Positions 1 to 13,300 of a stretch of DNA of 64,000 nt are shown piece after piece. The notes under the pieces were generated by a model. The model worked only from the letters and a program-made list of their open reading frames with translations, was not told the origin of the DNA and did not search any database. Within the stretch, counting starts at the first letter, position 1. Each line of letters begins with the position of its first letter. Source of the stretch: Nigrospora sphaerica. Lineage: Eukaryota > Ascomycota > Sordariomycetes > Amphisphaeriales > Apiosporaceae. The stretch covers positions 1,364,001 through 1,428,000 of the forward strand of contig JAGVVL010000022.1 of NCBI GenBank assembly GCA_018287875.1, given 5' to 3'. The translations under genes and the position numbers were made by a program.

Positions 1-3000
1 CCGATCGTCCTTCTTCTGAGTACTTGAGTACAGTGCATGGATGAGGACGGTATCTTCCCCTCGGCTGAGTTGAGGCGAGGTCGTCGAGGAAAAGCCCGAG
101 GGACCGAGGCCTAGGGCAAAGAGTTCCTTGGAAAACGGCAACCCAAAATCATGGAGAGCAGGCCAGCGCCCAAACAAGGACCGGGGGTTGCCGGTGGGTG
201 GTCCTTCGACGTCCTCAGCCAAAGTGCCGATGGGGGGAGCCAAAGGATGGCCTCAGATCATGACGACGACCGTTGCTGACCACGCGGCTGCCGTGAAGCC
301 TCATGGCCGTCGTTGCCGCGCTCGTGGTGCGCGGGGGTGAACCCACGTGCCACCGAGCGATGACGCGGCCCCGGGCAGGCAGGAGGAAAGGGAGAGGCGT
401 CGTTGGGCGCCCATCACTGCAATCAAGCCTATCAATCGCCTGTTCCATGGCCCAGCGCGCGCACCTTCATATCCTTCCCATGCCTGAGGAATTATGGGTA
501 TTGAAGGTTAGCAGTTAGTCAGTAGGTCATCGGGGATGAGAAACGATGGGGTTCCCCGCGCTATTGACCTGCGCGCGATTTCACCTCGATCGCCGTTTCT
601 TTCCCACAGAATCAGATTGTCAAAGTTGTGAGCAAAAAGCCGCGCCCGGGGCGAGCATGATGGATGGGAGAGGCGATTGGAGAGGGGGAAACTAGGCCGA
701 TCAGGTCGGATGGAATATTGCCCGCCGGGTGCGTTGGCTATGTTGTCATTCGCGGCCTCGCGTCCGCCCAGGCCCCTTGTGATCTGTTCGCCCTCCGTAC
801 CCGCTATTCCTCTGCTCCGCGACGGGCGCTGCCCTGGCGCGGTGACGACATCGATTCGCACGCGTGCGGCCGCGCGACGCGTACCAAAGAAAAAAACAAC
901 GGCCGGCGCCGGGACGAGGGGGCCAACGGCGAAAGTTTTGGGGACCCGCGGCGGATCCGATGGAAAGATCTTCCTGCCTCATCGTGATTCCGCAGCCACC
1001 ACCCCTTCCTCACCTCCCCCTTCCGCGTTCGGGAGGGAGAGCGAGCGGGCGTCTTGCGTCGTCGTCGTCGTCGTCGCGTGCTCTCTTATCCCGCGGCAAC
1101 AGATGGGCGGGGATGGGATGCGACAACGCGGCCCAGAGAGCCCAGAGCTGCCCGAAGAATCAAGGGATGGCTCCGTGCTTGGCCGGGATAGCCCTTCACG
1201 CTCCCAGGATGCCATCCCGTCCAGGAAGCGGAACAACATCGAACCTCCAGCCCCGCCCCCCTTCTCTAAAAGCCCGCCATCAGCACGGACGCGCGTCCAG
1301 ACTTTGTCGTCACTTCTCAATTAGTCGGTCCCGGTTTCCCCCTCCCCTTCCCCTGCCCCGGCCGCGTTGGGGACCGGGTTTCGCCGTGGGATAATCCCAA
1401 GAAACAGAATCCGGGGGCGGAGATGGGACACCACGACGGCACGCAAGGGAGGGCGCAAATACGGGAGAGAGACAGGAAAAGGGGGGCCGCGCGGAAGGGT
1501 GACTTCAGCATGACGAGTCGCGGATCTTTGTAGATCGACGCCGGGGCTGGGGCAAGCCCGAGCAAGCCGCCACGCGATTCGACCCGGGATTAAGGTTGGG
1601 CAGAAGAAGAGTCGTTGCCTCGGGAGTTGCCTAACAAGGTTTCCTGTCATCGCAACATCTCGCCCACGCCCCATCCATGACAAGCTTATGGGGCCATCAC
1701 ACGCGCGGCGCTCGGGACGAATCGAGCGAGGCCGAAGCAGAGAGACGGAGAAGGGACGAGAGAAAGAGAGAAGGGGGGGGAGAGTGGGTAGGTGTGAAGT
1801 ACAGGGCACGTTGAATTTCGGTGGGCCGGAGGACGAACAGATGGTGGGACAGGCCGAATGTGCGGTGATTGCGGAGGGCAGCGACGGCCTGATGATGCGG
1901 TCCACGTCGGAGTCGCAGTAGGTCCTTCCTCGCTATACTTCCTGCCGAGCCGACGATGGTGGGTATGTAGCTCTCTCTCTATCATTCTCCCCTCTCCCTC
2001 TCCCTGTCCTCCTCTAGGGCGGTCAAGGTGACACGCGGGATCACGTTTCTCACCATCTGCACTACGAACAACTCTATCCCGACCGGTCGTCGCCCCGGCC
2101 GTGGGGGGTTTTTACGCGGGACGCCCGTCCAACGGGCGCCAAGGCCCCTCTTCCACTACGCGCGCGAAGACGGGGGGGGGGGGGGGGGGCTCGACTGGCC
2201 TGGATGCCGCACAGCGCGGTCCAGACCCCCGTCGGCGCGACAGGGCGCCGGGGCGGGAATAAAGGTGTCGCGCGCGCCGGGGCGGGAAAGGTCCAAAGGA
2301 GATGACCAGAGAAATTTCTACGAGTCAGGGATCCCTCAAGCGCGACGTTCCCCTCCCCCTCCCGGGGGAGAGGGAGGACACTTCTACTACTAGGCTTTGT
2401 TTCAATTGAGACAGGGAGAAGGCCGTCAAAAAAGAAAGCCCTCCCACCCCGGATTGCTTGAAAGAAGGACGCTAACCATCAGCGGTCACCACACGCCACA
2501 AACATCACCGCCAGGCCTCCCCCCCCCGGTCAAGAGACGCGCGTCCCCCCTCGAGACTAGGGGAACCAGAAGACGCGGTTAGAACGACGGCAGGCCCTAG
2601 AACCATCGGGCCAGGTTCTACCCGTCGACTGGCGCGCAATGTGGAGTCGGGTGGGAATTCATCGCATTCTGTCATCGGCGGGCGTCCCCAGCCCAGATCG
2701 TGCACACGAAAAAAAAAGAAGGGCGCGACGGCCTCACCTGGCCGGCTTGCGCGGACATGGCGTGGGCGGTGAGCCTAAGCGACAAAGTACTTTCCCGGGG
2801 CCTGGCCGTCGGCCGAGGGCGGGAAGACGGAAAAAATGAGGGAAACGGGCAGCGGTTGTCGGGGTCATTTGCCTGGCCTGCCGGTCGCCTGCCATCAGAG
2901 ACACCGACCACGTCCGGGGAGGTGAAGTTCAACGGACGACTCGAGGCGAGAGGGAGGAAGTGGTGAACGGAGGGGAAACTAGAACGGCGATTCCTTGCGC

Positions 3001-5696
3001 AAGATTTCCGGGGGGCCCAAGCACAGCGGAGAGGACGAGCGGAGAAGTGCGGTTCGCACCGAGTTGACGGCCGGGGGGGGGGGATTGGCCTTTGGCGACC
3101 CCCGCGCGGACGAGAGGAGGGGGGACAAGGGCAAGCGAGCTGCAAAAGCAGGACAGAGCAGCAACAGGCCAAGGCCAACGGGAGAAATACCCCCCCTCCC
3201 CGAGGATCTGAACCACCAGCGGCCATCTTTCCCCAAGACCCGCGTACGTATACGGCCTAGCTATAGATATGGCTTACAGATACAACCAAGCGCCGGCGGG
3301 GCGGTCAGCCGGCATGGGGAGCGCCATCTATGGGGAAACGCTCTGGACGGGCGCTGGCAGCGGGCGACGAGCGTGTTGGTAGGGTCGACTCGAACCGGTT
3401 CTTGGACGTCGTGCGCCGAACGAGTTCTTAATATATCGCGAAGCGTGGGATAGGGAAGAGGGGGGAGTAGGTAAGGCCGGCTAAGCCTTGGAACGTGCCC
3501 GTGAGCAAAGCCCCCCCGCGAAGAACGCCTGGCCGGCTCGTACAAGCTGAATGATTTTTTGTCCCTGCCAGCTTGCCAAGGCAAGCGGCGGCGGCCAGGC
3601 CGTCGCGGTTGCGATTGGCAAACGAAGGGGGCCAGGCTGCCCAGGCAAAAAAGGCCCAGGGTCATGGGGGTTGGGTGTGGGCGACTCGTACTCGGCAGCT
3701 GCTCCCCCCGTACAAGGCTGAGCAAATAGATCAACCGCCTCGCGGCCGCACCATCATGTAACGTTGTAGGCCGTCGCACCGGCGCGGTGGTGTGGCAGCC
3801 GATCATGGCCGTGGCCGTACCCGACGTGACGGGTGACAGGCCGATAAGGGGAGGAGGGCTCAGGGCAGGGAGCGTGACATGCAGTAGCCCATCGCCCCTC
3901 CTCGGTGGGAAGGACGCGCGCAAGCAAGCAGCCCGAGGTAAAAAGATGCAAGCGGACGATGTGAACAACAGAATCGGGATCAGGGTCTTGCAAGGGGGAG
4001 CCCAAGGGTGGGCCCAGTTGGTCGACAGGCCGCCAGGACAGGGGGACGTGCAAGCGCGGTTACACGCTGCCAGCCAGAAAAAGAAAGGAGCTGTAGGCCA
4101 CGCAAGCCTCTGGGCCCCGTGAGTGTTCCACTAGAGCCACGCCCCGGCACTCCGCAACGGGGATCACCAAATCTTGAAATGGCATTTTAGAAATGAGCGA
4201 CACGAATTACGATCTTGCCCGGTGGGGTTGCCAGATGGGGAGAGGGGCCTTGAGGCGCCCGTTCGCCTGCCAGCTTGACAACATTTCTCAGCAACGCCGA
4301 TCCCGACCCTCCCCCTCTGGCCTTCCGTCACCGAACCACGGCAAAACGCGACGCCGACGCACGCTCAACCGGTGCCTCGTCGCGCGCTTGCGGGGGGCCG
4401 CACCGACCAACGATCCGCACTGTCTGATGGCCAAGAAGCAGAAGAAGCAATCATTGACAGGACGCCGGTTTTTGGCCCAGTGCGCCTTTGCTGCTGTGCC
4501 CCATGTTCGACTCCTCCACCGGCGCAAAGCGTCGGCGACCGCCTCGCGGGAGAGGGCACTGGCCTCCGACGAATCTGCGGCCCCGGGGAGCCCAGGCCCC
4601 GACCCGACGATCAGTGGTGATATGGCAGAGCACTGGCGGGGTTTTGTCTTTTTCGTTCCCTGGGAAGATTGGGTAGGTATCTGGCAAGGAGTTCGTGATA
4701 ATCCCAATATTCGTCAGCGGCCCACGTGCCATCTTCGCCACGGCAATCCGGCAGAGTAATGATCGTTGGGCCTGCCCGGCCTGTGGTGCCTAGCAACTCT
4801 TGGCAGGCAGGCCAGGCAGGCCCTTTTCCCGCGCATTAAGTTGACCGCTGCACTGCTGCCGCAAAATGCTCTATCGCGTGTCCAACGTGCCGAATCGCGG
4901 CTCTCGAGGGGGCCCACGACGACGCGACAACGGTGAGGAGTTTTGCAGACGGCGAAAAAGCCAGCGCCCGCAAAAGTCCCGGGCCGACGGGCTTTGATAG
5001 GAACAGTACGGTCTGCCGTCGCGTTTTGTACGCGTATTCGTACATTTTCCACAGCATGACGAGACCCTGGAATAGGAGGGAAGTTGTAACGAGACAGCCG
5101 GGGCAACCGCGACTTTTAAGCTTATCTAGGCCCGTTCGGCACGGCGGACCCTAGGCTGACTGAGTGCCAGCCGGAGCGGAGGCCGGCCAGGGATCGATGG
5201 GTCCGTAGGTAGTAAGTTGCACTTAGCCGGCCAGGCACTGGGCAGTCACTAGGGACAGGTAGACAGAGGCGAGAGGCACGAGGCACGGCGGCTGGACAGT
5301 ATATTGTGGCTGGGTATTCGTCCGCGAGTTGGGTAGTCTGGGGAAACGTTGACGGCTACGGTAGCGAAGCCTGGGCTGTCAGGGGCAAGGGTAGCTCTAG
5401 TTGTCTGGGCCTGCGCCCAAAGCAAAGAAGCCCCAGAAGCCCAAGGCAGCGTCGCAACGTGCGTCGGTCGGTCGGCCGATGGGCTGGTACCGCGGGAAGC
5501 GTTGCCATCCATTGTTCGTCGCGGCGCGTGCGTGGGTGTGCGTGCGTTCCTGCGTGGGTTGGATGAGACCAAACTCTCACCATCGGCCACGGTTTTGAGG
5601 GGGGAGGGAGGGGGGGGGGTTCTCCCACAAGAAACATTGCTGTAAAAGGCAACCGACGGTTCTTCTTTCCTGCGTAGACACGGCGGACGAAAACGG

Positions 5697-5745
5697 GCAC
5701 GCAAAAGGCACACGCAAAGGGCACACGCAAAGGCACACGCAGAGG
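5697..5745. repeat. Short tandem repeat, GCACACGCAAAG-type unit
   Basis: About four imperfect copies of a 10-13 base unit (GGCACACGCAAA and variants) lie head to tail. No gene surrounds them. Confidence 0.7.
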
Positions 5746-7386
5746 GGCGGCGGGCAACAACAGGCTTGGGGCTGTTTGCCAAGCAGAGCGGCCTCAATCA
5801 AGCACCGTCTCAAGCCGGCCACAAACCTTGGAGAGGGTCGTAGTCGGTACGTGCAGCGTAGGCGAGAGCACCATAGACGGGCCAGGTACTGGACCACCTC
5901 TGCCGAGCCACGACTGGCTCGACTTGGAGCTGGTGCGCAGGGGAGAGCGTCAGGGGTGGGCGACCAGGGCGTGGGCGTCCGAGCCCTTGTGAGCCCAAGT
6001 GTTGTTGCCGACTCGCCGACCGCGCCTCGTCATCGCCTCGTTGCGCAGCGAAACGTCCAATCCGAGTTTGCGTTTCGCCGGGGACCCTGAAAAGAATGAC
6101 GACGGGGGGAGGGGGTGTGTGTGTGTGTGGGCAGAGTTGTTACGGCGTCTGGCAGCGACACTCACACCCCCCCACCGGCCCCTCTCTCTCTCTCTCTCTG
6201 TGTTTCTCTTTCTTTCTCTCCGTCTCTCTTAACTCGGGCAGGTGAAGTAATGAGTACGCGTCCGTTCGAGTGCCCCCCCCCCCCCGAGAGGAAAGGTAAG
6301 CGTGGGAGTGTAGACGAAGGGGGAAAACAAAGCGAAAGGCGGGCGGGAGAGGAGGCTGCAAGCCACCGACAGGAGGGGCCGAAAAGGTCGACGACGACAA
6401 CGACTACGACGACAAACACGACACGACGCACCTCCTCGTCTCTTTGGGGTCAAGCGTCTTGCGCAAATCGTCAGCCCATGCTGAATGCTGGAGCGGCGTC
6501 TCCACCCACAGGCAGGAGGTTGAGAAGGGCGAGAGAAAGGCTACTGTCCACCTCGTCGCCAAGCTACGGCGTGATTGGCGTGGACGACAGAGGGTGACGC
6601 GCGTCGCTGCGAATGGCCTGGTTCGTCTGTCCGTGCTCCTATTTTTTATTTTTTTTTTTCCCGCACGGGAAGGGAGGGAGGGGGGTGCGCCACGGAGGGC
6701 CTGGGACAGACGGACGGGCATGTACTATCCGCTTGTCGTATCATATGCGGATACCTGGCTCGCCTTCTCCACCTGCCCTGTCTATTCTCTGGGTACCGCG
6801 TGGGCCTTGGGAGATGGGAGGCAGAGAGATGGAGGCTTTGCGACCGAGGTTGAGTAGGTCGACAGGTACAACATCCATCACGGCGGCTGCCACTCTCCAT
6901 TTCGCCATTTCTCGGCGCAGCAGCCGGCCGTCGAGGTATCTATCACCTGTAGCAAGGGAACCAAGCCGCCAATATTCGTAGCAGAGGTAGAAAGAGTGGA
7001 ACGGAAACGTGAGCGGGCTGGATCCCGAATGAAAAGAGTGGGATGCCCTCCTCCGGCGTCGTCAGTAAGTACTCATACTAGGTAGCCCGGCAGGAAGTAC
7101 CGTAACCCAACTTGCCGTAACCGCCCGGGAACTGGACCCATAACGACAGCTATTACCCATTCAACCTTACCGCGCCAGCGCGCCTGCCGGAGGGAGGAAA
7201 ACGCCCGACTTTGATGGGTCGGGTAGTTTGTAGGTAGGTAGATTCAATCTGCCACCGTAATAGTAGCGTGGGCACACTGTATCTACTACTACCAACATAC
7301 CTCCGATGGGTGGCGTATGTGAGAGTGTATGTGCGCGCCAGTCATCCATCAGTCCGACCAGGAGACCAACCCCGGATGTGTAGAGC

Positions 7387-7413
7387 GTGAGTGAGTGAGT
7401 GAGTGAGTGAGTG
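7387..7413. repeat. (GTGA)n microsatellite
   Basis: More than six uninterrupted GTGA tetramers, directly followed by a GTGT-rich stretch that grades into the long (GT)n run. Confidence 0.9.
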
Positions 7414-7439
7414 TAGGTGTGCGTGTTGTCTGCGTGTCC

Positions 7440-7442
<3 letters not shown>

Positions 7443-7481
<39 letters not shown>
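7443..7481. repeat. (GT)n microsatellite
   Basis: About 19 uninterrupted GT dinucleotides, capable of forming Z-DNA, about 1.2 kb upstream of the PNG1 start. Confidence 0.95.
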
Positions 7482-7485
<4 letters not shown>

Positions 7486-8633
7486 GTGCGCGTGGGTGCG
7501 TGTACTTGGTGCAGTTTGCGTGTGTGTCTACGACACGACGCTCACCACCGCTTCGTTAGGCTGTTCGAGGCGGAGGTGTACGTAACCTCGCCATCTGGAC
7601 CTGGGTCCTCTCTTTCTCCCACTCCCACTCACCCTCTCCCTCCCTTTCCCTCACTAATGCCTGCTTGGCTTGCACCACTACCGTCCGCAGAGCCTGTCAA
7701 GTCTGCCTCCCCGTTCTGCCCGTAGTTGTAGTAGCGTCCGCCAATGGCCACATTCTAATAATCCGTTTCTCTTCCCTGCAACCTGCACCTGCACCTTGCG
7801 CCCGTTCCGGACCACCCCCCATTTCAACCTCCATTTCCCGACTACCCGTCAGCTCAGCCAATTCTACCTCCACCACCACCACCACTTGCGTTCACCACCG
7901 CAAGCCGCCTTTCCACCCATCGGCTCTCATTTCGTTCGCTTGCTGTGCGTGTGGTGGTCGTCGACTTGATTCCTCCCTCCACCGTTCCCCTTACGACACA
8001 TTCGACCGCCGCGGGCGGTAGCAGAGAGGTAGCGAGGTAGCGAGCAGCAACAGCAGCAGCAGCGGCAGCATCCCCGACTCACACAAGACGACGACAAAGC
8101 AGGCAACAGCTCCCCTCCAGCCATCGACGGCCGTTGCGCACGCGCCCATACCAGACACGGACACGCATACCACACCCTCGTCCATTCCCTTTCAACGGCA
8201 AGCGCCTGCAGCAGAACGAATGCGACGATAACAGCGACCGCCAGCGACGACGGGCCCGGCCACAACCGCCTGCAGTGTCCCCCCAAGCGTCCAGTCTTGG
8301 AAAAGCGATTGATTGACGAGCTGCGGACGGCGTCTCCATCGACGTGCATCATCGGCGTCACTGGCGCCGCTCTGAATTAGAATTCTAACTCCGACTTCCC
8401 TCTCTGACCATCTACTGAACCGAGACGCTGGGTGGCGGCTCCACACTTACGACGCTCGACTTACGACGACTACTCGAGCGGTCCCCAACATTATCAGCCT
8501 CAGCACCCGCCATTTCAACCCCCCGTCCCGTTTCCCACCCTGTGCATCAATTCACCAAGCCCGATTGATTCGACGGCGAGACGACGACGCCTCGCCCTCC
8601 TAACCACGACTTCCTCACCCACATTCAACCACC

Positions 8634-10154
8634 ATGGAGGACCGAAGTCACACCCCGGCCGGCGGACGGGGCGATTACGGTGATGAATGGGCCAAGGGAT
8701 TGACGGCCCAGTTCGAGCAGCTGATGCGGACACGGCGTCTCACCGAGGCCGAGCAGTCGCGGCTCGACCGTTTGCGGGCCGAATCGCCCGCCCTTCGGGA
8801 GAGCACGTCGGCATCGCACCTCCGCCCACAACAGTTACAGCCACCGTCACAACATCACCACAGCCGCCCGACGACCTCCCACTCGGCGCATGCGCACCCG
8901 GCACAGCCGCAAGTACACGCCCACGACCACCACCCCACAGACGCCGCCACGCCGCCCTCGTACTCGTCGCTGCGGAATCTGCCCAAGGTGCCCACGCCCC
9001 CGTCGGCCCACGACCGGCCCTCCCAGAAACTCCGCAGCATGCTGATCTCGTTGTCGGCCACGCCCACCAAATACGAGAACCCCGGCCTCCTCGACGAGGC
9101 GCTGCAGGCGATTCCCCTGGACCAGATATACAGCGAGGCCGAGGAGGAGTGCCAGGTGTTCCAAGCACAGGCCGAGAGCATGGGGGACGGCCGCAAGCCA
9201 GAATGGGGCTACCAGGACTGCGTTATCCGTGCCCTGCTGCGCTGGTTCAAGCGCTCCTTTTTCTCCTGGGTTAACAACCCGGCCTGCCCCGTATGCATGT
9301 CGCCGACGATTGCCTGCGGCCAGACGGCCCCGACGGACGAGGAGAAGGCCTGCGGCGCTCTGCGTGTCGAGCTCTACGAGTGCTCCAACGGGGGCTGCCG
9401 GGCCTACGAGCGCTTCCCGCGCTACAGCGACGTCTGGCGGCTGCTGCAGACGCGTCGCGGCCGCTGCGGCGAGTGGGCTAACTGCTTCAGCATGCTGTGC
9501 CGTGCCGTCGGCGGCCGCGTGCGGTGGGTGTGGAACGCCGAGGACCACGTCTGGACCGAGGTCTACTCGGAGCACAAGCAGCGCTGGGTCCACGTCGACG
9601 CCTGCGAAGAGGCCTGGGACAACCCGCGCCTCTACACGGACGGCTGGGGCAAGCAGATGTCGTACTGCATCGCCTTTAGTATCGACGGTGCCACCGACGT
9701 GACGCGTCGCTACGTGCGCAAGAGCGAGCACGCCGCGCCCCGTACCCGCTGCCCCGAGGAGGTTATGTTGTACATCATGCAGGAGATCAAGAACCTGCGT
9801 CGCGCCGACATGTCCAAGGAGCAGCGTTTCCAGCTCGAGAAGGAGGACTCCCGCGAGGACCGAGAGTTGCGCGGCTATGTCGTCGCCTCCATCGCCCAGG
9901 CCGTCACCAACATGATGCCGAGCCCAACGGCTGCCCCCAACAACAGCCAATACAGCAATGCCAACAGCAACCCGGGCGCCAACACGGGCAGCCGTACCCG
10001 CAACCCGGCCGTTACCGCCTCGAGCGAGGATCTTAAACTGCCTGCCGAGCAGCCCGCCCGCCAGAGCGGCAACGCCGAGTGGGTGGCAGCCCGAGGCGAG
10101 AACGGTCGGCGGCAACAGTTCCAGGACCCCCGGAACCCGCGCCCGGGCTACTGA
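8634..10154 (+). CDS. png1: PNG1-type peptide:N-glycanase / transglutaminase-like protein
   Basis: Single-exon gene for 506 aa. Peptide:N-glycanase removes N-glycans from misfolded glycoproteins exported from the ER to the cytosol. A variable His/Pro-rich N-terminus (about 1-125) precedes the core. The core has a zinc site built from a CPVC pair (about 221-224) and a C-x4-C pair (YECSNGGC), then the transglutaminase-like fold. The family triad is visible as Cys278 in [10 protein letters not shown], His305 in AEDHVWTE and Asp322 in [12 protein letters not shown]. The C-terminal 110 residues are low-complexity (Asn, Ala, Pro, Arg). The start is the first in-frame ATG, in good context (accaccATGG). 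There is no signal peptide, which fits a cytosolic protein. Identification is strong. Activity is inferred from the intact triad; some filamentous-fungal orthologues are reported to have lost it. Confidence 0.95.
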   Translation: MEDRSHTPAGGRGDYGDEWAKGLTAQFEQLMRTRRLTEAEQSRLDRLRAESPALRESTSASHLRPQQLQPPSQHHHSRPTTSHSAHAHPAQPQVHAHDHHPTDAATPPSYSSLRNLPKVPTPPSAHDRPSQKLRSMLISLSATPTKYENPGLLDEALQAIPLDQIYSEAEEECQVFQAQAESMGDGRKPEWGYQDCVIRALLRWFKRSFFSWVNNPACPVCMSPTIACGQTAPTDEEKACGALRVELYECSNGGCRAYERFPRYSDVWRLLQTRRGRCGEWANCFSMLCRAVGGRVRWVWNAEDHVWTEVYSEHKQRWVHVDACEEAWDNPRLYTDGWGKQMSYCIAFSIDGATDVTRRYVRKSEHAAPRTRCPEEVMLYIMQEIKNLRRADMSKEQRFQLEKEDSREDRELRGYVVASIAQAVTNMMPSPTAAPNNSQYSNANSNPGANTGSRTRNPAVTASSEDLKLPAEQPARQSGNAEWVAARGENGRRQQFQDPRNPRPGY

Positions 10155-10323
10155 AGGCAGAGCCGTCACCTTCGTTACGTTACCACGTGGTCACCTCTCA
10201 CACACCCTCTAATTCTCCACCTGTTTATATCCACCACGTTGATACCACTACCTCCTTTAACGCACCCGCGTCTTGTATCCTACCAATTTCCCCCCCACAA
10301 ACCGCCTCGCCTTGAGTGCCCCG

Positions 10324-10366
<43 letters not shown>
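10324..10366. repeat. (ATC)n microsatellite
   Basis: Fourteen uninterrupted ATC triplets, about 170 bases downstream of the PNG1 stop codon, so possibly within its 3' UTR. Confidence 0.95.
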
Positions 10367-13300
10367 GTTATCATACCAATTCCTTATGTCAAAACGCATC
10401 ATCCTATACCAGGCCCGGCTTCCCGGGCTACAACTGAACATTGGGGGAAGGAAAACTACACTGGCGCACCGGAGCCCTCTGGCGTCCTGAGGTGGGGAGC
10501 ATTTTTCTTCGATTCTTGCGCCTTTTTGGGGGGGTTATTTTGCTCTTTTCTTTTTTCTTTTTGCGCAAGGGTTGGGCGTCAAAGCGGGCGCGGCCGAGAC
10601 GGCGGTCTCACTCGAACACAGATGCCCTGGCGTTCCGGTTTTTCATTATTCCCCAAGTGTTGTCCCCCCCATTTGCATATGATGGATGGAAGCCAAAGAG
10701 AGACGAACCAAGTCATTGAATCCGGTCGGTGGGTTGTTTTCCCAGCACACACACACACGATGCATATGTGCGGCGCGAGGACGGAGGCCTCCCTCCGCCA
10801 CGTGGGGAGAGAAAGGCATCGAGGCGCAAGGAGGGGCAAATACCATGGTCACGCGGTGCAAGAGCCATGCCACAATGTTTTGGATGGGAAGAGCGGAAGG
10901 GATTGTCAGGCGGGGCAGAATACCCCAGGGGACCCAAAGGTGATATCCTGGTCTAGTATGAGGGCTAGACGCCGCGCTGCGAATAGAAAGACACTGCTGT
11001 CTATCCGATTTTGAGAGCTTGCTGTGACTTGGGGACTGTGTGAGACTTGATATTCCGAGGGCCTCGGGTCTTGCTTTCCGTTGGGGATCGTCGGTCCTGG
11101 CCCGGACCTACCGCCGTACACGTAACTGGTACCGGCCATCATCCACCTTTCGCCTATCCGGGTCTTGGGGCCATGGCGAGTGGGAAGAATAGATACGAGC
11201 TACGTCGTCATGCCCGCGTCTAGCTGTGCCTCCTGGCACGATGTCCTGCGCAGCAAACCATCCCGGCAAGTCGCCAAACGAGGGCCTGAAAGAGACCCTC
11301 TCCACCCCTCAGAGCAAGTCACTCTCCCGTGACACGCGCACACACGCATGGGTTATGCTGCTTCCCGACGACGGCATCCTCCTATCGGTGCCGCCGCCGC
11401 CCCGCAGGCTCCGGCTTCAAAACCCCCCCCCCTTTTCTTTCCAACCCACGACCGTGTACGTGTGTTCGCGGTATACTCGGCCCACCGCACAGCCGTGGCC
11501 ATTCCGAGGTCTGCTCGCGAGCCCCGGCGCGCTCGCGGGGGAGGTTCGGGGGTGCCGAGCCCGGGCCGGCCGGCGCCTAGGGACAACGGCCGGGAGGGGC
11601 ACTTGGCAGGGCCTGATAGGCCCCGTCCGACAGACGCCGGCAGGTAGGCGAAGCCCGGTATTGTAGAGCTTCAAGACGGCGCCCGTCCTTTTCCCCTGCT
11701 AATGGCTTCCGCAGTCGGTCCCGGTCGATTGACCTCGCATGCGGGAGGAGGCGCCTTGGAGGTCTTTCCTTTGTCGACGACAGAGCCGGCGAATCCCCGC
11801 CGGGGTTTCCGCGCTACTTTGAAGAGGGCGGGAAGACGGGGTTCCCTGCATTCGAGCACAGCAGGTCCATCATCCCGGCTTTGACAGACGCGACGGCCTG
11901 ATCTGGAACTTTCCACTCTATCGCCCACGGGTTGGCCGTCCGATGGCGAGCGCGCGAGCGTGCCCGGTCGTCGATTCCCGAGTTCCCGGGCGGGCGTAAC
12001 CTTTCCGATCCGCACGACCACCGGCCTGGCTCACCTGTATCCCCACGAAGCGGGCCCGGCGGACGCCATGCGACCGGCGGCCGTGCCGCCGTTGCTCATC
12101 GACGGAACAGGGGCGCATGGGCCGCGCGGTATGTTGTTGCAGGTGTCGGAGATCTTCGTCGAAAGGACCGCGACCCATGGGGTGAGCGGGTGGTGGCCCG
12201 GCGGGCTAACGGGCGGTCGGGACTCGGTACGGAATGTGTCGAGGGCCAGAGGCAATGCAGAGATGCCGGGAGAAATGCCAACCTGACCCTATCCGGGGGT
12301 AAGGCTGTTGACGGGACGCATGACGGTACATTTGCCTGACCCTGCAACGGCCCGCGGTGCGTTCGACTTTAACTTCCTCAAGCCTGCGTCGGGGGCGCAG
12401 CAGCTAATACGAGGGAGGGGGTTCTTTACTATTCGCTTCCGCAGATGCATCCTTCCAGCAGGAGTCTATACGCGCGGCGGGCCAGCTCGTGCGCCTTCTG
12501 GCCCCGACTGCGACTACGGACAGGACTGTAACGTTGGTTGTCTTGCTGCTTTGAGCGAACTTAACCCGACCGACGGTCGTATCAAACTGACACCGCCGGG
12601 TCCGGCGAGACGGGCAGAATAGAAGCCCGGGCCGGGCGCGGGCCCATCGCCGGTCGGAGCGGGATCCCGGTCGGCCTTTTGCACGGGCCAAGGTACCCCC
12701 GCCCATAGGGGCGGGCTACGTACGAGGAGACGCGCGCTGGTGGCGGACGGGCGTTGGTGTACAGGAGCAAGTGTACACACGACCATTTCCGAGGTTGCCG
12801 CGCTCAGGTTTTCGGCTGCCTTTGTCGGGCTGGATCCAACCGGTTGGGGAGAGCGACCCCTGGCTCTTCTCAACGGTCATTTCCTGGCAGCTTTGGGGAT
12901 GCAACGCAAGCTGCCATTGGTTTCGCCAAGGTGCCGGGCCGCCTACGGTCGGGGTTACAGTGCTACGCGGGAGGCCGACCTGGCCGGCTAATAAGACAGG
13001 AATGCTCAGTCGTGTCGGGACCACGTAGCGGCATGTGACGCCCGGGGGGCTGAACGTGCATTAGGTAGAGGTAGCGAGTCTCGTAGCTGTCGTGGTGGTT
13101 GGTCGGCGCACCCGTTTCTACCTGTCACGGCCGCGGGCCCACCCGTGGGTTTCAAACCTCTGTCACCCCCTCGCCCATCACCTGCGCACAACCCGCATGC
13201 CGTCGTTTTGCCAGGCCTGACCAGCTTCCCGACGATGGTTTCGGCCGGTTCGAAACGTCGACGTCGGTCCCGGGTTATCTAAGGTGCCCTAGGACGCCTC

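Larger units (their letters stand above)
1..8633. other. Long stretch without a supportable gene
   Basis: GC-rich sequence with many short overlapping open frames in all six frames, none with a recognisable domain or convincing splice structure. It is rich in simple sequence: a (TCG)n run near 1057-1076, a G homopolymer of about 18 at 2172-2189, CT and GA tracts, a (GTGA)n run at 7387-7413 and a (GT)n run at 7443-7481. The last 500-1000 bases, CT- and CA-rich, are probably promoter and 5' leader of the PNG1 gene at 8634. A spliced gene with very short exons or a non-coding RNA cannot be excluded by eye. Confidence 0.6.

Noticed and set aside
2672..3226. 184-codon minus-strand frame with a signal-peptide-like start
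   Set aside because: The hydrophobic start is followed by Arg/Pro/Ser-rich low-complexity sequence; overlapping frames of similar length exist on both strands.
3370..3405. GGTTCGAGTC-like tRNA B box on the minus strand
   Set aside because: The flanking bases do not form a T-arm stem and no A box or acceptor pairing is present.
4470..4520. tRNA-like A box (TGGCCCAGTGCG) and B box (GTTCGACTCC)
   Set aside because: The T-arm and acceptor stems do not pair; chance similarity.
4193..4759. 188-codon frame with an ATG start
   Set aside because: Translation is random-looking (Arg/Pro-rich, no hydrophobic core or domain) in a GC-rich desert; no splice partners seen.
8847..10169. 440-codon minus-strand frame
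   Set aside because: Antisense shadow of PNG1 with no motif.
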